Both the position numbers and the translations under genes were made by a program. From positions 312,501-376,500 of the forward strand of contig NZ_JH815198.1 of assembly GCF_000296445.1 (NCBI RefSeq): a stretch of DNA of 64,000 bases, in the 5' to 3' direction. This stretch comes from Slackia piriformis YIT 12062 (GTDB lineage Bacteria; Actinomycetota; Coriobacteriia; Coriobacteriales; Eggerthellaceae). How positions within the stretch are numbered: the first letter of the stretch is position 1; the number at the start of each line of letters is the position of its first letter. Under the pieces are notes generated by a model. The model was given only the letters and a program-made list of their open reading frames with translations, made no database searches and had not been told where the DNA came from. This document shows, in pieces, positions 52,082 through 60,355 of the stretch.

Positions 52082-52260
52082 TCGATAGTGTGTGCGAGCG
52101 AGATAACGGCGTGGTACACGTGTGGGGCACGTGTCGATTGCATGCATGGGCGTCGATGGTGTGGATGGACGTGTCGATAGCGTGCATGGACACGTTGATG
52201 GCGTGTGCGGGCGCGATAGCGCGGCGCGCATGGGCGGCGGGCGCGCCGATAGCACGTGCG
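52082..52260. repeat. Degenerate tandem repeat, unit about 18-21 nt
   Basis: The phrase (T/G/C)CGAT(A/G/T)G followed by CGTGCATGGAC-like sequence recurs starting near 52082, 52134, 52153, 52174, 52195, 52213 and 52246. Spacing in the central part is 19, 21, 21 and 18 nt. The copies are diverged. It is rich in purine-pyrimidine alternation (GTGTGCG, GCGCGC). Confidence 0.6.
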
Positions 52261-52441
52261 GGCATGTGGGTGTATTGGCGGCATGGATAGGCGTGCTGCC
52301 AACGCGCATGGGCGTGCGCGCCTTTGTTGACGAGCGTTTTTTCGCGCATGGCGCACCGCTGCTGCGCCGAGGATTCTCGCTTCTTTCGAGGGCTTGCGTT
52401 GCGGGGCGATTTCTATCGGGGCAAGGCGATGCTCGGTTCGG

Positions 52442-53185
52442 TTACGCTTCGGGGTCGAACCGCCAGATGGAGAAATGCTGCGGGCAGTCATAGACGTGAA
52501 ACGAACGCCCCGTGGCGGTTCGGTACGACTGAAATTCGCCCTGGCGAAGGAGACTCCAGCCGCTTCTTCCAATATAGGAATAGGTCTCTCCGTTGTCGGA
52601 CATGTGGACAAGCGTGAGCGACCGGCGTGCTTCCGCCTCGATTTTCATGATGAACTGCATGAGCACGTTGGTGTCGAAGGGGTTGAAAAGATACACGTGC
52701 GTGAAGGCGGCAAGCGGCATTTCGAGCGCATTGCCGCAAAGCACGTCGACGTTTTCGAAGCGTCGGGTCCAGGCGCGAGCGTATTCGGCGATATCGGGGT
52801 CGAGCTCTATGCCCGTGGCTTTCCCGGGAAGGCCTGATTGAACGAAGAACGACAGGACGCGCCCCGTGCCGCATCCGACGTCGAGAAGGTGCGAATCGTC
52901 GAAGAATTCCAGGTCGGAAAAGAGGCTCTCCAAGATGAAATACGGAGTTGGGGTGGGGTCGTGGGCGCCTTGCCTTGAAAAGCGCGTCGTTCCGGGCTCG
53001 GCGAGCGAGCGGCCGCACAGGGCGATGTCTCGCTGCTTGTCCGCGGCGAAAAGCTGGTCTTTGTTGGAGATGTCGAGGCGTTTTGAAGAGGTGGTTCGAT
53101 TATGCATGGCTGGCGTTTGCGACCCTCTTTCCCGTTCGGTCTTTGTTGCGGCCACCAGTGTAGCCGTCCGGCCTTCAAAAGTCAT
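52442..53185 (-). CDS. Class I SAM-dependent methyltransferase, substrate unknown
   Basis: 247 aa. SAM motif I is LLDVGCGTGRVLSFF (about 100-114), followed by motif II acidic residue in TGIELDPDIAEYA and a motif IV-like YLFNPFDTNV. The C-terminal half has no recognised specificity region. The start is uncertain: ATG 53185 and ATG 53107 both lack a good Shine-Dalgarno; the shorter form (about 221 aa) fits the conserved part better. Downstream of ybaN-like gene on the same strand. Confidence 0.78.
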   Translation of the reverse strand: MTFEGRTATLVAATKTERERGSQTPAMHNRTTSSKRLDISNKDQLFAADKQRDIALCGRSLAEPGTTRFSRQGAHDPTPTPYFILESLFSDLEFFDDSHLLDVGCGTGRVLSFFVQSGLPGKATGIELDPDIAEYARAWTRRFENVDVLCGNALEMPLAAFTHVYLFNPFDTNVLMQFIMKIEAEARRSLTLVHMSDNGETYSYIGRSGWSLLRQGEFQSYRTATGRSFHVYDCPQHFSIWRFDPEA

Positions 53186-53205
53186 GGCAAGGGGGCTGTT
53201 CGGGG

Positions 53206-53589
53206 CTAGCGGTTTGCTGCCAGCGTTTTGATGCGCACGGTGAAGTACCAGATATGGAACGCCCAGACGGCGGCGAGGACGAGTTGGGCGGCAAGAAGGC
53301 CTTGCATCATGAAGCAGCCTGTTCCCATGAACAGGGTGAGGCTTGTCATAACCGCGAGTTTGTTTCTAAGCGTGAGGGCTTTTGTTCTGACGAACGGCTC
53401 GAGGTGCTTGCGATGCAGACTTGTTTTCTGGAACCAGCGATGCAAGCGGTTGGAGCCGCGTGCAAAGCAGAAGAGCGTTGCGAGGTAAAGGGGAACGGTA
53501 GGAAGCACCGGCAGGACAAGACCTATCGTGCTCAGCGAGAGGCGGGCGCATCCGAGGGTGATCAAGCCGCAGCTTTTCGCTCGTTTCAT
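53206..53589 (-). CDS. YbaN/DUF454-family inner membrane protein
   Basis: 127 aa with about three to four spans. The block GLVLPVLPTVPLYLATLFCFARGSNR, then a basic loop (LHRWFQKTSLHRKHLEPFV), identifies the YbaN (DUF454) family, of unknown function and often beside haem, iron or cytochrome genes. ATG 53589 follows AAAGGA. Divergent from the CydDC-like gene, sharing the nested palindrome at 53634-53676. Confidence 0.85.
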   Translation of the reverse strand: MKRAKSCGLITLGCARLSLSTIGLVLPVLPTVPLYLATLFCFARGSNRLHRWFQKTSLHRKHLEPFVRTKALTLRNKLAVMTSLTLFMGTGCFMMQGLLAAQLVLAAVWAFHIWYFTVRIKTLAANR

Positions 53590-53633
53590 TCGATTCCTTT
53601 CGAATAGACGACAAGTTCTGGTTTGTTTTCTTA

Positions 53634-53676
53634 AAAGTTAGCCCATGGTAATAATATGTTACACTAAGCTAACTTT
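53634..53676. promoter_or_regulatory. Nested palindromes between ybaN-like and cydDC-like genes
   Basis: Outer perfect 9-bp arms AAAGTTAGC (53634-53642) and GCTAACTTT (53668-53676), and inside them GTAA-N7-TTAC (53649-53663). It sits 38 nt before the CydDC-like ATG and 45 nt from the ybaN-like ATG, so one regulator could control both. A TetR-like or redox regulator is possible; none is adjacent. Confidence 0.6.
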
Positions 53677-53713
53677 GATGCCGTTATTCGTCAATACCGT
53701 TTTAAGGAGATCG

Positions 53714-56700
53714 ATGTTCGACAAACGACTGCTTGCGCTCGTGGATGGATCGGGGCGCATGATTGCCGCTATCGTCGGCTTGAAATGGCTTGCCCTCGTG
53801 GCCAATATCGTGGTTTTCGTATCCCTTGGATTGTTTATCCAGCAAGCTTTGGCGGAAGCCTACGTTATCCCCTCGGCCGCCCCCGATGTTCTGGCTGGGC
53901 TTGGGCTGTCCGGTCAAACCCTTCTTTTCCTGTGCGTCGCGAGCATCGTCGTTCGCGTCGCGACCTCCATCGCTGCACAGCGTGTGGGCGCCGAGGTTTC
54001 CGGCAGGGCGAAAAAGCTCATCCGCGGCAAGGTGTACGACAAGCTCGTCAAAATGGGGCCCTCGTACACGGAGCACGTCGCGAGCAGCCAGGTCGTGCAG
54101 ATAGGCGTCGAAGGGGTCGAACAGCTCGAGGTGTATTTCGGCTCGTACCTCCCGCAGTTTTTCTATGCGCTTCTTGCGCCTCTTACGCTGTTTGTCTTTC
54201 TCGCGCCTTTTTCTTTTTCTGCCGCGCTTGCGCTGCTCGTGTGCGTGCCTCTTATTCCCGTCTCTATAGTGATGTTTCAGAAAATGGCGAAACGGGTCAT
54301 GCGAAGCTACTGGGGGAGTTATCTTGATCTGGGCGGAAGCTTCCTCGAGAATATCCAGGGCCTTACCACGCTCAAAATCTATCAGGCTGACGAAGCTCGT
54401 CATGAGCTGATGAACGAACAGGCCGAGGGCTTTCGCCGCGCAACGATGCGCGTGCTTCGCCTGCAGTTGAACTCCATCACGATCATGGACGTGCTGGCAT
54501 ACGGCGGCGCGGCGGTGGGCATATGCCTGGCGTTGCACCAGTTCCTCCATGGTAATTTGAGTTTTGCCGCCGCGTTCTCCATCGTATTCCTTTCTGCCGA
54601 GTTCTTCCTGCCCATGCGCGCCCTCGGGTCTCTTTTCCACACAGCCATGAACGGCATGGCGGCGGCGGACAGGATGTTCGATCTGCTGGGAATCGAAGAG
54701 CCCGAAGAAGGAGGCGTAAGCCTTGCAGGGCGTACGCCCCAAATCCGCTGCGAAAAGCTCTCGTATTCCTACGACGGTACGCGCAAGATTCTCGACAGCG
54801 TGGATTTTCGCGTCAAGGCGGGGCAGCTTGTCGCCGTTGTGGGAGAAAGCGGATCGGGCAAATCCACGCTTGCGGGCGTGCTCGCCGGCCGCAACGCCCG
54901 TTTCGAAGGAGACGTTCAGGTGTGCGACGTGCCGCTTCAAAAGGCCGATCGCGCTTCCTTGGCGCAAACGCTCACTTCGGTCGAGTTCGATGGCGTGCTG
55001 TTCAAAGGCACGCTTCGGGATAACCTGCTCATGGGCAATCCGCACGCTTCCGACGAAGAGGCCAGGCGGGTTCTTGTTGAGGTGGGCGCTTGGGATTTCG
55101 TGCAGGCGAAAGGCGGCCTCGACATGCACGTGGCCGAGGGCGCGTCTAATCTTTCGGGCGGCCAGCGCCAGCGCATCTGCCTGGCGCGCGCCTTGCTCCA
55201 CGATGCGGAAATCTACGTGTTCGACGAAGTGACTTCGAGCATTGACGCGCAAAGCGAGGCCGCCATTCTTCGGGTAATTTATGACCTGGCCGAGCGCGGG
55301 AAGACGGTCGTGATGATCTCCCACCGTTTGAGCAGCGTGGAACGGGCCGATGCGATTTATGTGATGCAGGACGGCCGCGTTGTGCAGCATGGCCCTCATA
55401 TGCAGCTCATGGAAGAGGGCGGCGTGTATCGCCGTATGGTTGAGCAGCAGCGCGAGCTCGAGCGCTTTGCTCAGGACAAGGGCGTTGGTGACGTGCCCTT
55501 TTGCGACGATGCGCCCGTGCACCGCGAGTTGGACTGTGAAGCGCCCGTGCACCGTGAGCCGAATCTCGAAGCGTGTGCTTCCTGTTCTTCGGCGGCGAAG
55601 GAGAACGCCCGCGGCATGTCGGCTTTGGGCGTCGTTTCTCGCATAATCGGGCTTATCGCGCCTCTTGCTCCGTTCATGGCTTTGGCGGTGCTGCTTGGCG
55701 TGGCGGGGTTCGTTGCCTCGATGCTCGGCACGGTCATAGGCGCATGGGGCATGGGCCTTGCGTTCGCCGGGGTCGATACGGTCTTTCCTGCGCTTGCGGC
55801 AGGCATAGCCGTCGCATCGCTTTTGCGCGGCCCGCTTCATTACGGCGAGCAGATCTGCAACCACTACATCGCCTTCAAGCTGTTGGCGCTTATTCGCGAC
55901 AAGGTGTTCGCGGCGCTTCGCCGCCTTGCCCCGGCGAAACTCGAAGGACGAGACAAGGGCGATCTGATGTCGCTCGTCACTGCGGATATCGAGCTGCTTG
56001 AGGTGTTCTACGCACATACCGTCTCTCCCGTTCTGATAGCAGCGGTGATGGCCGCAGGGATGGCGGTTGCGCTTGGACTCCAGTCGCTGTGGCTCGCCGT
56101 GCTCGCGGTGGCGCTTTATGCGGCAATAGCTCTGGTCGTTCCTTTTGCGGGGTCTCGCCTGTGTTCGAGGCTGGGCCGCGAGCAACGCGATTCCGTCGGA
56201 TCTATGAACGCCTTCATGCTTGAAAGCCTGCGAGGGATTAACGAGACGATCCAATACGGATGCCAGGCGTCGCGCGCCGAAATGCTGGATGCGCGCATGG
56301 ACGCATTGCGTGCGATCAGCGTGAAGCTGCGCATGAGGAGCGCCGTGAGCGATGCGATGACCGACGTGCTGGTTATCGGGGGGGATGTGGCATGCGCCCT
56401 GGTCGGATGTGCCCTTCTTGCCGCAGGCGCGATCGATGCGCCGCAGTTCATGATTGCCCAGGCGCTTCTGATGTCGGGGTTTGGGCCGTTCATCGCCGTT
56501 TCGAGGCTAGGAACCACGCTGCAGCAGACGCTGGCGTCGGGCGAGCGTGTGATAGGGCTTGTCGACGAGGCCCCTCAGACCGAGGAAGTGCGCGACGGCG
56601 TTGTGCTGAATGGCTTCCATGGCGCCCAGACGAACAATGTTACGTTCGGGTATGGCGAAAAGCCGGTGTTCGAGAACGTGACGATGCGCGTGGCGCCGGG

Positions 56701-57253
56701 CAGCATCGTTCAGATTCGCGGCCGAAGCGGCACGGGCAAGTCGACGCTGTGCAAATTGCTGATGAGATTTTGGGATCCGAAGCAGGGCTTCGTGGCGATA
56801 AACGGGCAGGACGTAAAGCGGGTGAACACGAGCTCGCTGCGCGCCACGCAGTCCTATATGACGCAAGATACGCATTTGTTCGCAGGAACGCTTCGCGATA
56901 ACATCGCCCTGGTCAAGCCGGGTGCGACGGATGAGGAGATTCTCGAAGCGTGCCGCAAGGCCGACATCGACGAGCTTATAGCGCGCCTTCCGGACGGGCT
57001 CGATACGCAAGCGGGGGAGCTAGGGTCTGCGCTTTCGAGCGGCGAGCGCCAGCGCATCGGCTTGGCGCGCGTCTTTTTGCACGATGCGCCTTTCGTGCTG
57101 CTGGACGAACCGACGTCGAATCTCGACAGCCTGAGCGAAGCCCGGGTGCTCAACGCCCTTCATTGCCATCGTGAAGGCAAGATCATGGTGCTCGTGAGCC
57201 ACCGCGCCTCCACGTCGTCTTTGGCAGACGAATGCTACATGCTCGAGCGCTAG
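53714..57253 (+). CDS. cydDC: Fused CydDC-like ABC exporter (two permease-ATPase halves)
   Basis: 1179 aa: two complete ABC exporter half-units in one chain. Half 1 has six spans (about 20-330), Walker A GESGSGKST, signature NLSGGQRQR and Walker B EIYVFDEVTS. Half 2 starts about residue 645 with six spans, Walker A GRSGTGKST, a less usual signature ALSSGERQR and Walker B FVLLDEPTS. The CydD-type block GPSYTEHVASSQVVQIGVEGVEQLE supports a CydDC role, exporting thiols such as cysteine or glutathione for cytochrome bd assembly. A linker at about 590-640 has a near-repeat (PVHREL, PVHREP). ATG 53714 follows AAGGAGA. Convergent with sulP; both stops share CTAG. Confidence 0.87.
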   Translation: MFDKRLLALVDGSGRMIAAIVGLKWLALVANIVVFVSLGLFIQQALAEAYVIPSAAPDVLAGLGLSGQTLLFLCVASIVVRVATSIAAQRVGAEVSGRAKKLIRGKVYDKLVKMGPSYTEHVASSQVVQIGVEGVEQLEVYFGSYLPQFFYALLAPLTLFVFLAPFSFSAALALLVCVPLIPVSIVMFQKMAKRVMRSYWGSYLDLGGSFLENIQGLTTLKIYQADEARHELMNEQAEGFRRATMRVLRLQLNSITIMDVLAYGGAAVGICLALHQFLHGNLSFAAAFSIVFLSAEFFLPMRALGSLFHTAMNGMAAADRMFDLLGIEEPEEGGVSLAGRTPQIRCEKLSYSYDGTRKILDSVDFRVKAGQLVAVVGESGSGKSTLAGVLAGRNARFEGDVQVCDVPLQKADRASLAQTLTSVEFDGVLFKGTLRDNLLMGNPHASDEEARRVLVEVGAWDFVQAKGGLDMHVAEGASNLSGGQRQRICLARALLHDAEIYVFDEVTSSIDAQSEAAILRVIYDLAERGKTVVMISHRLSSVERADAIYVMQDGRVVQHGPHMQLMEEGGVYRRMVEQQRELERFAQDKGVGDVPFCDDAPVHRELDCEAPVHREPNLEACASCSSAAKENARGMSALGVVSRIIGLIAPLAPFMALAVLLGVAGFVASMLGTVIGAWGMGLAFAGVDTVFPALAAGIAVASLLRGPLHYGEQICNHYIAFKLLALIRDKVFAALRRLAPAKLEGRDKGDLMSLVTADIELLEVFYAHTVSPVLIAAVMAAGMAVALGLQSLWLAVLAVALYAAIALVVPFAGSRLCSRLGREQRDSVGSMNAFMLESLRGINETIQYGCQASRAEMLDARMDALRAISVKLRMRSAVSDAMTDVLVIGGDVACALVGCALLAAGAIDAPQFMIAQALLMSGFGPFIAVSRLGTTLQQTLASGERVIGLVDEAPQTEEVRDGVVLNGFHGAQTNNVTFGYGEKPVFENVTMRVAPGSIVQIRGRSGTGKSTLCKLLMRFWDPKQGFVAINGQDVKRVNTSSLRATQSYMTQDTHLFAGTLRDNIALVKPGATDEEILEACRKADIDELIARLPDGLDTQAGELGSALSSGERQRIGLARVFLHDAPFVLLDEPTSNLDSLSEARVLNALHCHREGKIMVLVSHRASTSSLADECYMLER

Positions 57254-58932
57254 GACTTCGCCTGCTTTTCCTTGTCGAGGAGCTCGCGGGCGAAAGCGAT
57301 GGCGTCATCGATGTTGGCGCGGAAGTGGTTTTCGCCCACCAGGTCCACGAAGCCGGCGCGGCGCATAGTTTTCATGGGCTGCTCGTTGGCGTGGGAAAAG
57401 ATCAGGCTCACGCCGTTTTCGTGGCAATAGCCGTAGAGGTTCTCAAGCGCGTTCATGCCCGACGAATCAAGCGAAGGCACGCCGCGCATGCGGATGATCA
57501 GGTACTTCGTGAACTCCTTGACCGAAATATCGGCGATCTGGTCGGTCATGCCGAAGAACATCGGGCCGTTGATCTCGTACACGCGCACGCTCTTGGGCAG
57601 CTCGCGCAGGTGTGTGACCTCGGAGTTTTCGTCGCAATAATACTTCCAGCCTCTGACCTCGGTCTCTTCGCTCACCATCTTCATGAACAGAACCACGGTG
57701 ATCAGCATTCCTACGGCGATGGCGGCCACCAAGTCCACAATCACGGTCAAGGCGAAAGTGACCAGCAGCGTGGCGACTGCGCCGTGCGATGCCGTCTTGC
57801 ACAGATGGACGAAGTTGCGCCAGCCGGACATGTTGTAGGCAACATGCAGCAGGATGGCGGCGATGGTGGGCATGGGAATGTAGGCGGCGTATGGCATGAG
57901 GAACGCGAGCACCGCCAGGAGCACCAGCGCATGCGTCATGCCGGCGATGGGCGTGCGCCCGCCGTTTTTCACGTTGGCGGCGGTACGCGCGATGGCGCCG
58001 GTGGCGGGAATGCCTCCGAACAGGGCCGATGCGATATTGCCTGCGCCCTGGGCCACGAGCTCCATGTTGCAGCGGTGGTGGGAGCTGATCATAGAATCCG
58101 CCACGACGCAGGAGAGCAAGGACTCGATTGCCGCCAGGATGGCAATGGTGATGCCGTTGGCCAGCTGTTCACGGAACAGATCTACGCTGAGCACGGGGAT
58201 GTGGAATTCAGGGACGCCGGCGTTGACGGCGTAGAGGTCGCCGATGGTGTTGACGTTCATGTCGAGGCCGTTGACCAGGGCGATTCCCGCCACAAGGGCG
58301 ACAAGCGAGCTGGGGATGCGCTCGTTGATGTGCGGCCAGCCGAACAGGATGACCAGGCATACGACGCCTACGACGAGTGCTTCGACGTTGAAGGTTCCTG
58401 CGTTTGCAGCGATCGCCGAAAGCTTGTCAGCGGTGTCCACCGTGGGGGTTCCTTCGGGAAACGAAAGCCCCAGCAGGTCTTTAAGCTGGCCTATGAGCAG
58501 CGTCACGGCAATACCGGCGGTGAATCCGGTGGTGATGGTGTAGGGGATGAAGCGGATGATGGCGCCCAGCTTGAACAGGCCCATGAGCACGAGCAGCACG
58601 CCGGCGATGATGGTGGCGGCCACAAGCCCTTCGAGCCCGTCGGTTGCCACGATGCCGGCCACGATGGCGGCGAAGGCGGCAGTGGGGCCCGATACGTTCA
58701 CACGGCTTCCGCCGAACAGTGCAATGACGAAGCCGGCCACGATGGCGGTGTAGAGACCCTGCTCGGGCCCGACGCCCGAAGCGATACCCAACGCGATGGA
58801 AAGCGGCAGTGCCACGATGGCGACCATGATGCCCGACACGATGTCTTTGGGAATCTGACGTTTCAGCTCGTCTTTGGGCGTGTGCTTGATGACGCTGAAC
58901 AGAATCGGCTTGATTTTGTCGCGTTGCTGCAT
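57250..58932 (-). CDS. SulP-family anion transporter with STAS domain
   Basis: 560 aa: membrane domain with about 12-14 spans (to about residue 430) and a C-terminal STAS domain (about 445-550) with SLDSSGMNALENLYGYC. Blocks ALPLSIALGIASGVGPEQGLYTAIVAGFV and VSGPTAAFAAIV are typical. Substrates in the family include sulfate, bicarbonate and molybdate. ATG 58932 follows AAAGGAG. Its stop codon overlaps that of the convergent CydDC-like gene. A ModD-like gene starts divergently 353 nt away, which may hint at molybdate, though weakly. Confidence 0.92.
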   Translation of the reverse strand: MQQRDKIKPILFSVIKHTPKDELKRQIPKDIVSGIMVAIVALPLSIALGIASGVGPEQGLYTAIVAGFVIALFGGSRVNVSGPTAAFAAIVAGIVATDGLEGLVAATIIAGVLLVLMGLFKLGAIIRFIPYTITTGFTAGIAVTLLIGQLKDLLGLSFPEGTPTVDTADKLSAIAANAGTFNVEALVVGVVCLVILFGWPHINERIPSSLVALVAGIALVNGLDMNVNTIGDLYAVNAGVPEFHIPVLSVDLFREQLANGITIAILAAIESLLSCVVADSMISSHHRCNMELVAQGAGNIASALFGGIPATGAIARTAANVKNGGRTPIAGMTHALVLLAVLAFLMPYAAYIPMPTIAAILLHVAYNMSGWRNFVHLCKTASHGAVATLLVTFALTVIVDLVAAIAVGMLITVVLFMKMVSEETEVRGWKYYCDENSEVTHLRELPKSVRVYEINGPMFFGMTDQIADISVKEFTKYLIIRMRGVPSLDSSGMNALENLYGYCHENGVSLIFSHANEQPMKTMRRAGFVDLVGENHFRANIDDAIAFARELLDKEKQAKS

Positions 58933-59285
58933 GGGACTCCTTTGCCGTGTGGTTCAAAACGCGATGGCGAAGCCTTTTCGCGGCATCGGCGAAAACGGCA
59001 AAGCCCTTCCGGCACGCATGCGGGAAGGCGTTCATGTGTTCGGTTGTTGCGATTGCGAGACGATATTCGATAGATTTCGAGACGCGGAAGTGCAACATTG
59101 TACGCCTGTGCAGTGATAGAGCCTTTTGGAAAGTAGGTATTCACGACAAAGACACGCACGACCCGGGAGAACTCGGGCAGAGCGCTTGGCGCTCGTCGTC
59201 TCTCGTGCGCAATGCTGCGCTGCGACTCGAAAGAACGTACAATGGTTCGACATGAGGCGGAAAGAGCGAAGAAAGGCGGACGGCC
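58933..59285. other. Divergent intergenic region between sulP and modD-like genes
   Basis: No gene is credible here. I see a TACAAT at 59237-59242 that could be a -10 for the ModD-like gene, and TTGCAC with TATCGA 17 nt apart on the minus strand for sulP. Neither pair is convincing. No strong palindrome was found. Confidence 0.5.
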
Positions 59286-60185
59286 ATGGTTACCTTGTCC
59301 GACGAACGAATCGACCGAATCATCGCCGAGGACGTTCCGTACCTCGATTTGACGAGCCATGTGCTTGGGATAGGGGACGAGTTCGGAGAGATGGAATATT
59401 TCACGCGTGAGACGTGCGTGCTTGCGGGCGTCGAGGTCGCTGAGCGCATTGCGGCCAAGCTCGGATGCGAAGTGGCGAAAGAGGCGTGCTCGGGAGATCG
59501 CCTCGAGGCGGGGCAGTCTTTCATGACGGTGCGCGGATCCGCCGCCCAGCTGCATCAGGCTTGGAAGGTGTGCCTGAACGTATTCGACCATCTTTCGGCC
59601 GTGGCCACGAAGACGCGAGCCATGGTGGACGCAGTGCATGGGGTCAACCCCGCGTGCGAAGTGCTGACCACGCGCAAAAGCATGCCGGGCGTGAAAGATC
59701 TGCTCATCGAGGCGGTTGTTGCCGGCGGGGCGTATCCGCACAGACTCGGCCTTTCCGAGACCGTGCTGGTGTTCGACCATCACCTCACGTTTTTCGGCGG
59801 GTTCGACGCCTTCGTCGAGCAGTTGCCGTCCATCCGTCCGCGTTGCGTAGAGAAAAAGCTTTTCGTGGAAGTTGACGCCCAGCGTGCGATAGCGCTTGCG
59901 CGCGTGAACGCCGAAAGCGCCCGAGCCTGCGCGAAATCGGAAGGCGCTATTCCGTGGACTGGCGTGGATGGGGTCCAAGTAGACAAGCTTTCCGTCCAAG
60001 AGCTTTCCGAATTAGTGAAAGAGCTGCGTTCGATCGATCCTCGCCTGACCATTATCGGGGCAGGGGGAATCAATCCCGGTAACGCCGCCGACTATGCCGC
60101 AACGGGCGTAGACGGCCTTGCCACCACGGCGCCGTATACCGCAAAGCCCATCGATATGAGCGTGCGTATGCGCATGGCGGAATAG
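59286..60185 (+). CDS. ModD-like NadC paralogue
   Basis: 299 aa, quinolinate phosphoribosyltransferase fold, but clearly different from NadC at 29201. The opening LSDERIDRIIAEDVPYLDLTSHVLGIGDEFGEMEYFTRE and DTRK replaced by TTRKSMPGVKDL match ModD, a protein of unclear function often near molybdate or alkane metabolism genes. GGAYPHRLGLSETVLVF and GAGGINPGNAADYAATGVD are retained PRTase features. ATG 59286 has AAAGG about 10 nt upstream. No molybdate transporter of the ModABC type is in the window; the nearest carrier is a divergent SulP protein. Confidence 0.82.
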   Translation: MVTLSDERIDRIIAEDVPYLDLTSHVLGIGDEFGEMEYFTRETCVLAGVEVAERIAAKLGCEVAKEACSGDRLEAGQSFMTVRGSAAQLHQAWKVCLNVFDHLSAVATKTRAMVDAVHGVNPACEVLTTRKSMPGVKDLLIEAVVAGGAYPHRLGLSETVLVFDHHLTFFGGFDAFVEQLPSIRPRCVEKKLFVEVDAQRAIALARVNAESARACAKSEGAIPWTGVDGVQVDKLSVQELSELVKELRSIDPRLTIIGAGGINPGNAADYAATGVDGLATTAPYTAKPIDMSVRMRMAE

Positions 60186-60355
60186 GACGCATGCGCACGC
60201 TTGGTGTCGGGGACAAAACAAATGCTGCGACACCGTTCACAAATCGGCCCAAGTCGATACACTGTGGTTTGCGAGAATACACAGAACGGGAAGACTGTTC
60301 TCCATATTCCGTCGTTTTGTAAAAACCTGCGATTTTTCAGAGAGGTGCAAGCCGC

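Larger units (their letters stand above)
51414..52441. other. Gene-free region of about 1 kb
   Basis: No credible gene. Frames here are short, rich in Arg/His/Pro/Thr, without ribosome sites, and mutually overlapping. The region holds two stacked hairpins (51707-51783), two copies of a 62-nt element in opposite orientation (51856-51917 and 52012-52073), and a degenerate short tandem repeat (52082-52260). A TATAAT at 51663-51668 has no -35 partner on the plus strand; on the minus strand the same spot could be a weak nhaC promoter (TTGAGC, 19 nt, TATTAT). Confidence 0.75.

Noticed and set aside
52019-52617. Several short frames across the repeat region, including one of 187 codons on the minus strand
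   Set aside because: Repeated His/Thr/Pro/Cys strings follow from the tandem repeat; no start signals and heavy overlap in several frames.
53702-56254. Minus-strand open frame of 850 codons opposite the CydDC-like gene
   Set aside because: Arg/His-rich, no domain motifs, no ribosome site, and exactly antisense to a gene with complete ABC motifs; a codon-bias shadow.
57232-59073. Plus-strand open frame of 613 codons opposite sulP
   Set aside because: Asp/Gly/His-rich composition without motifs; antisense shadow of a well-supported transporter.
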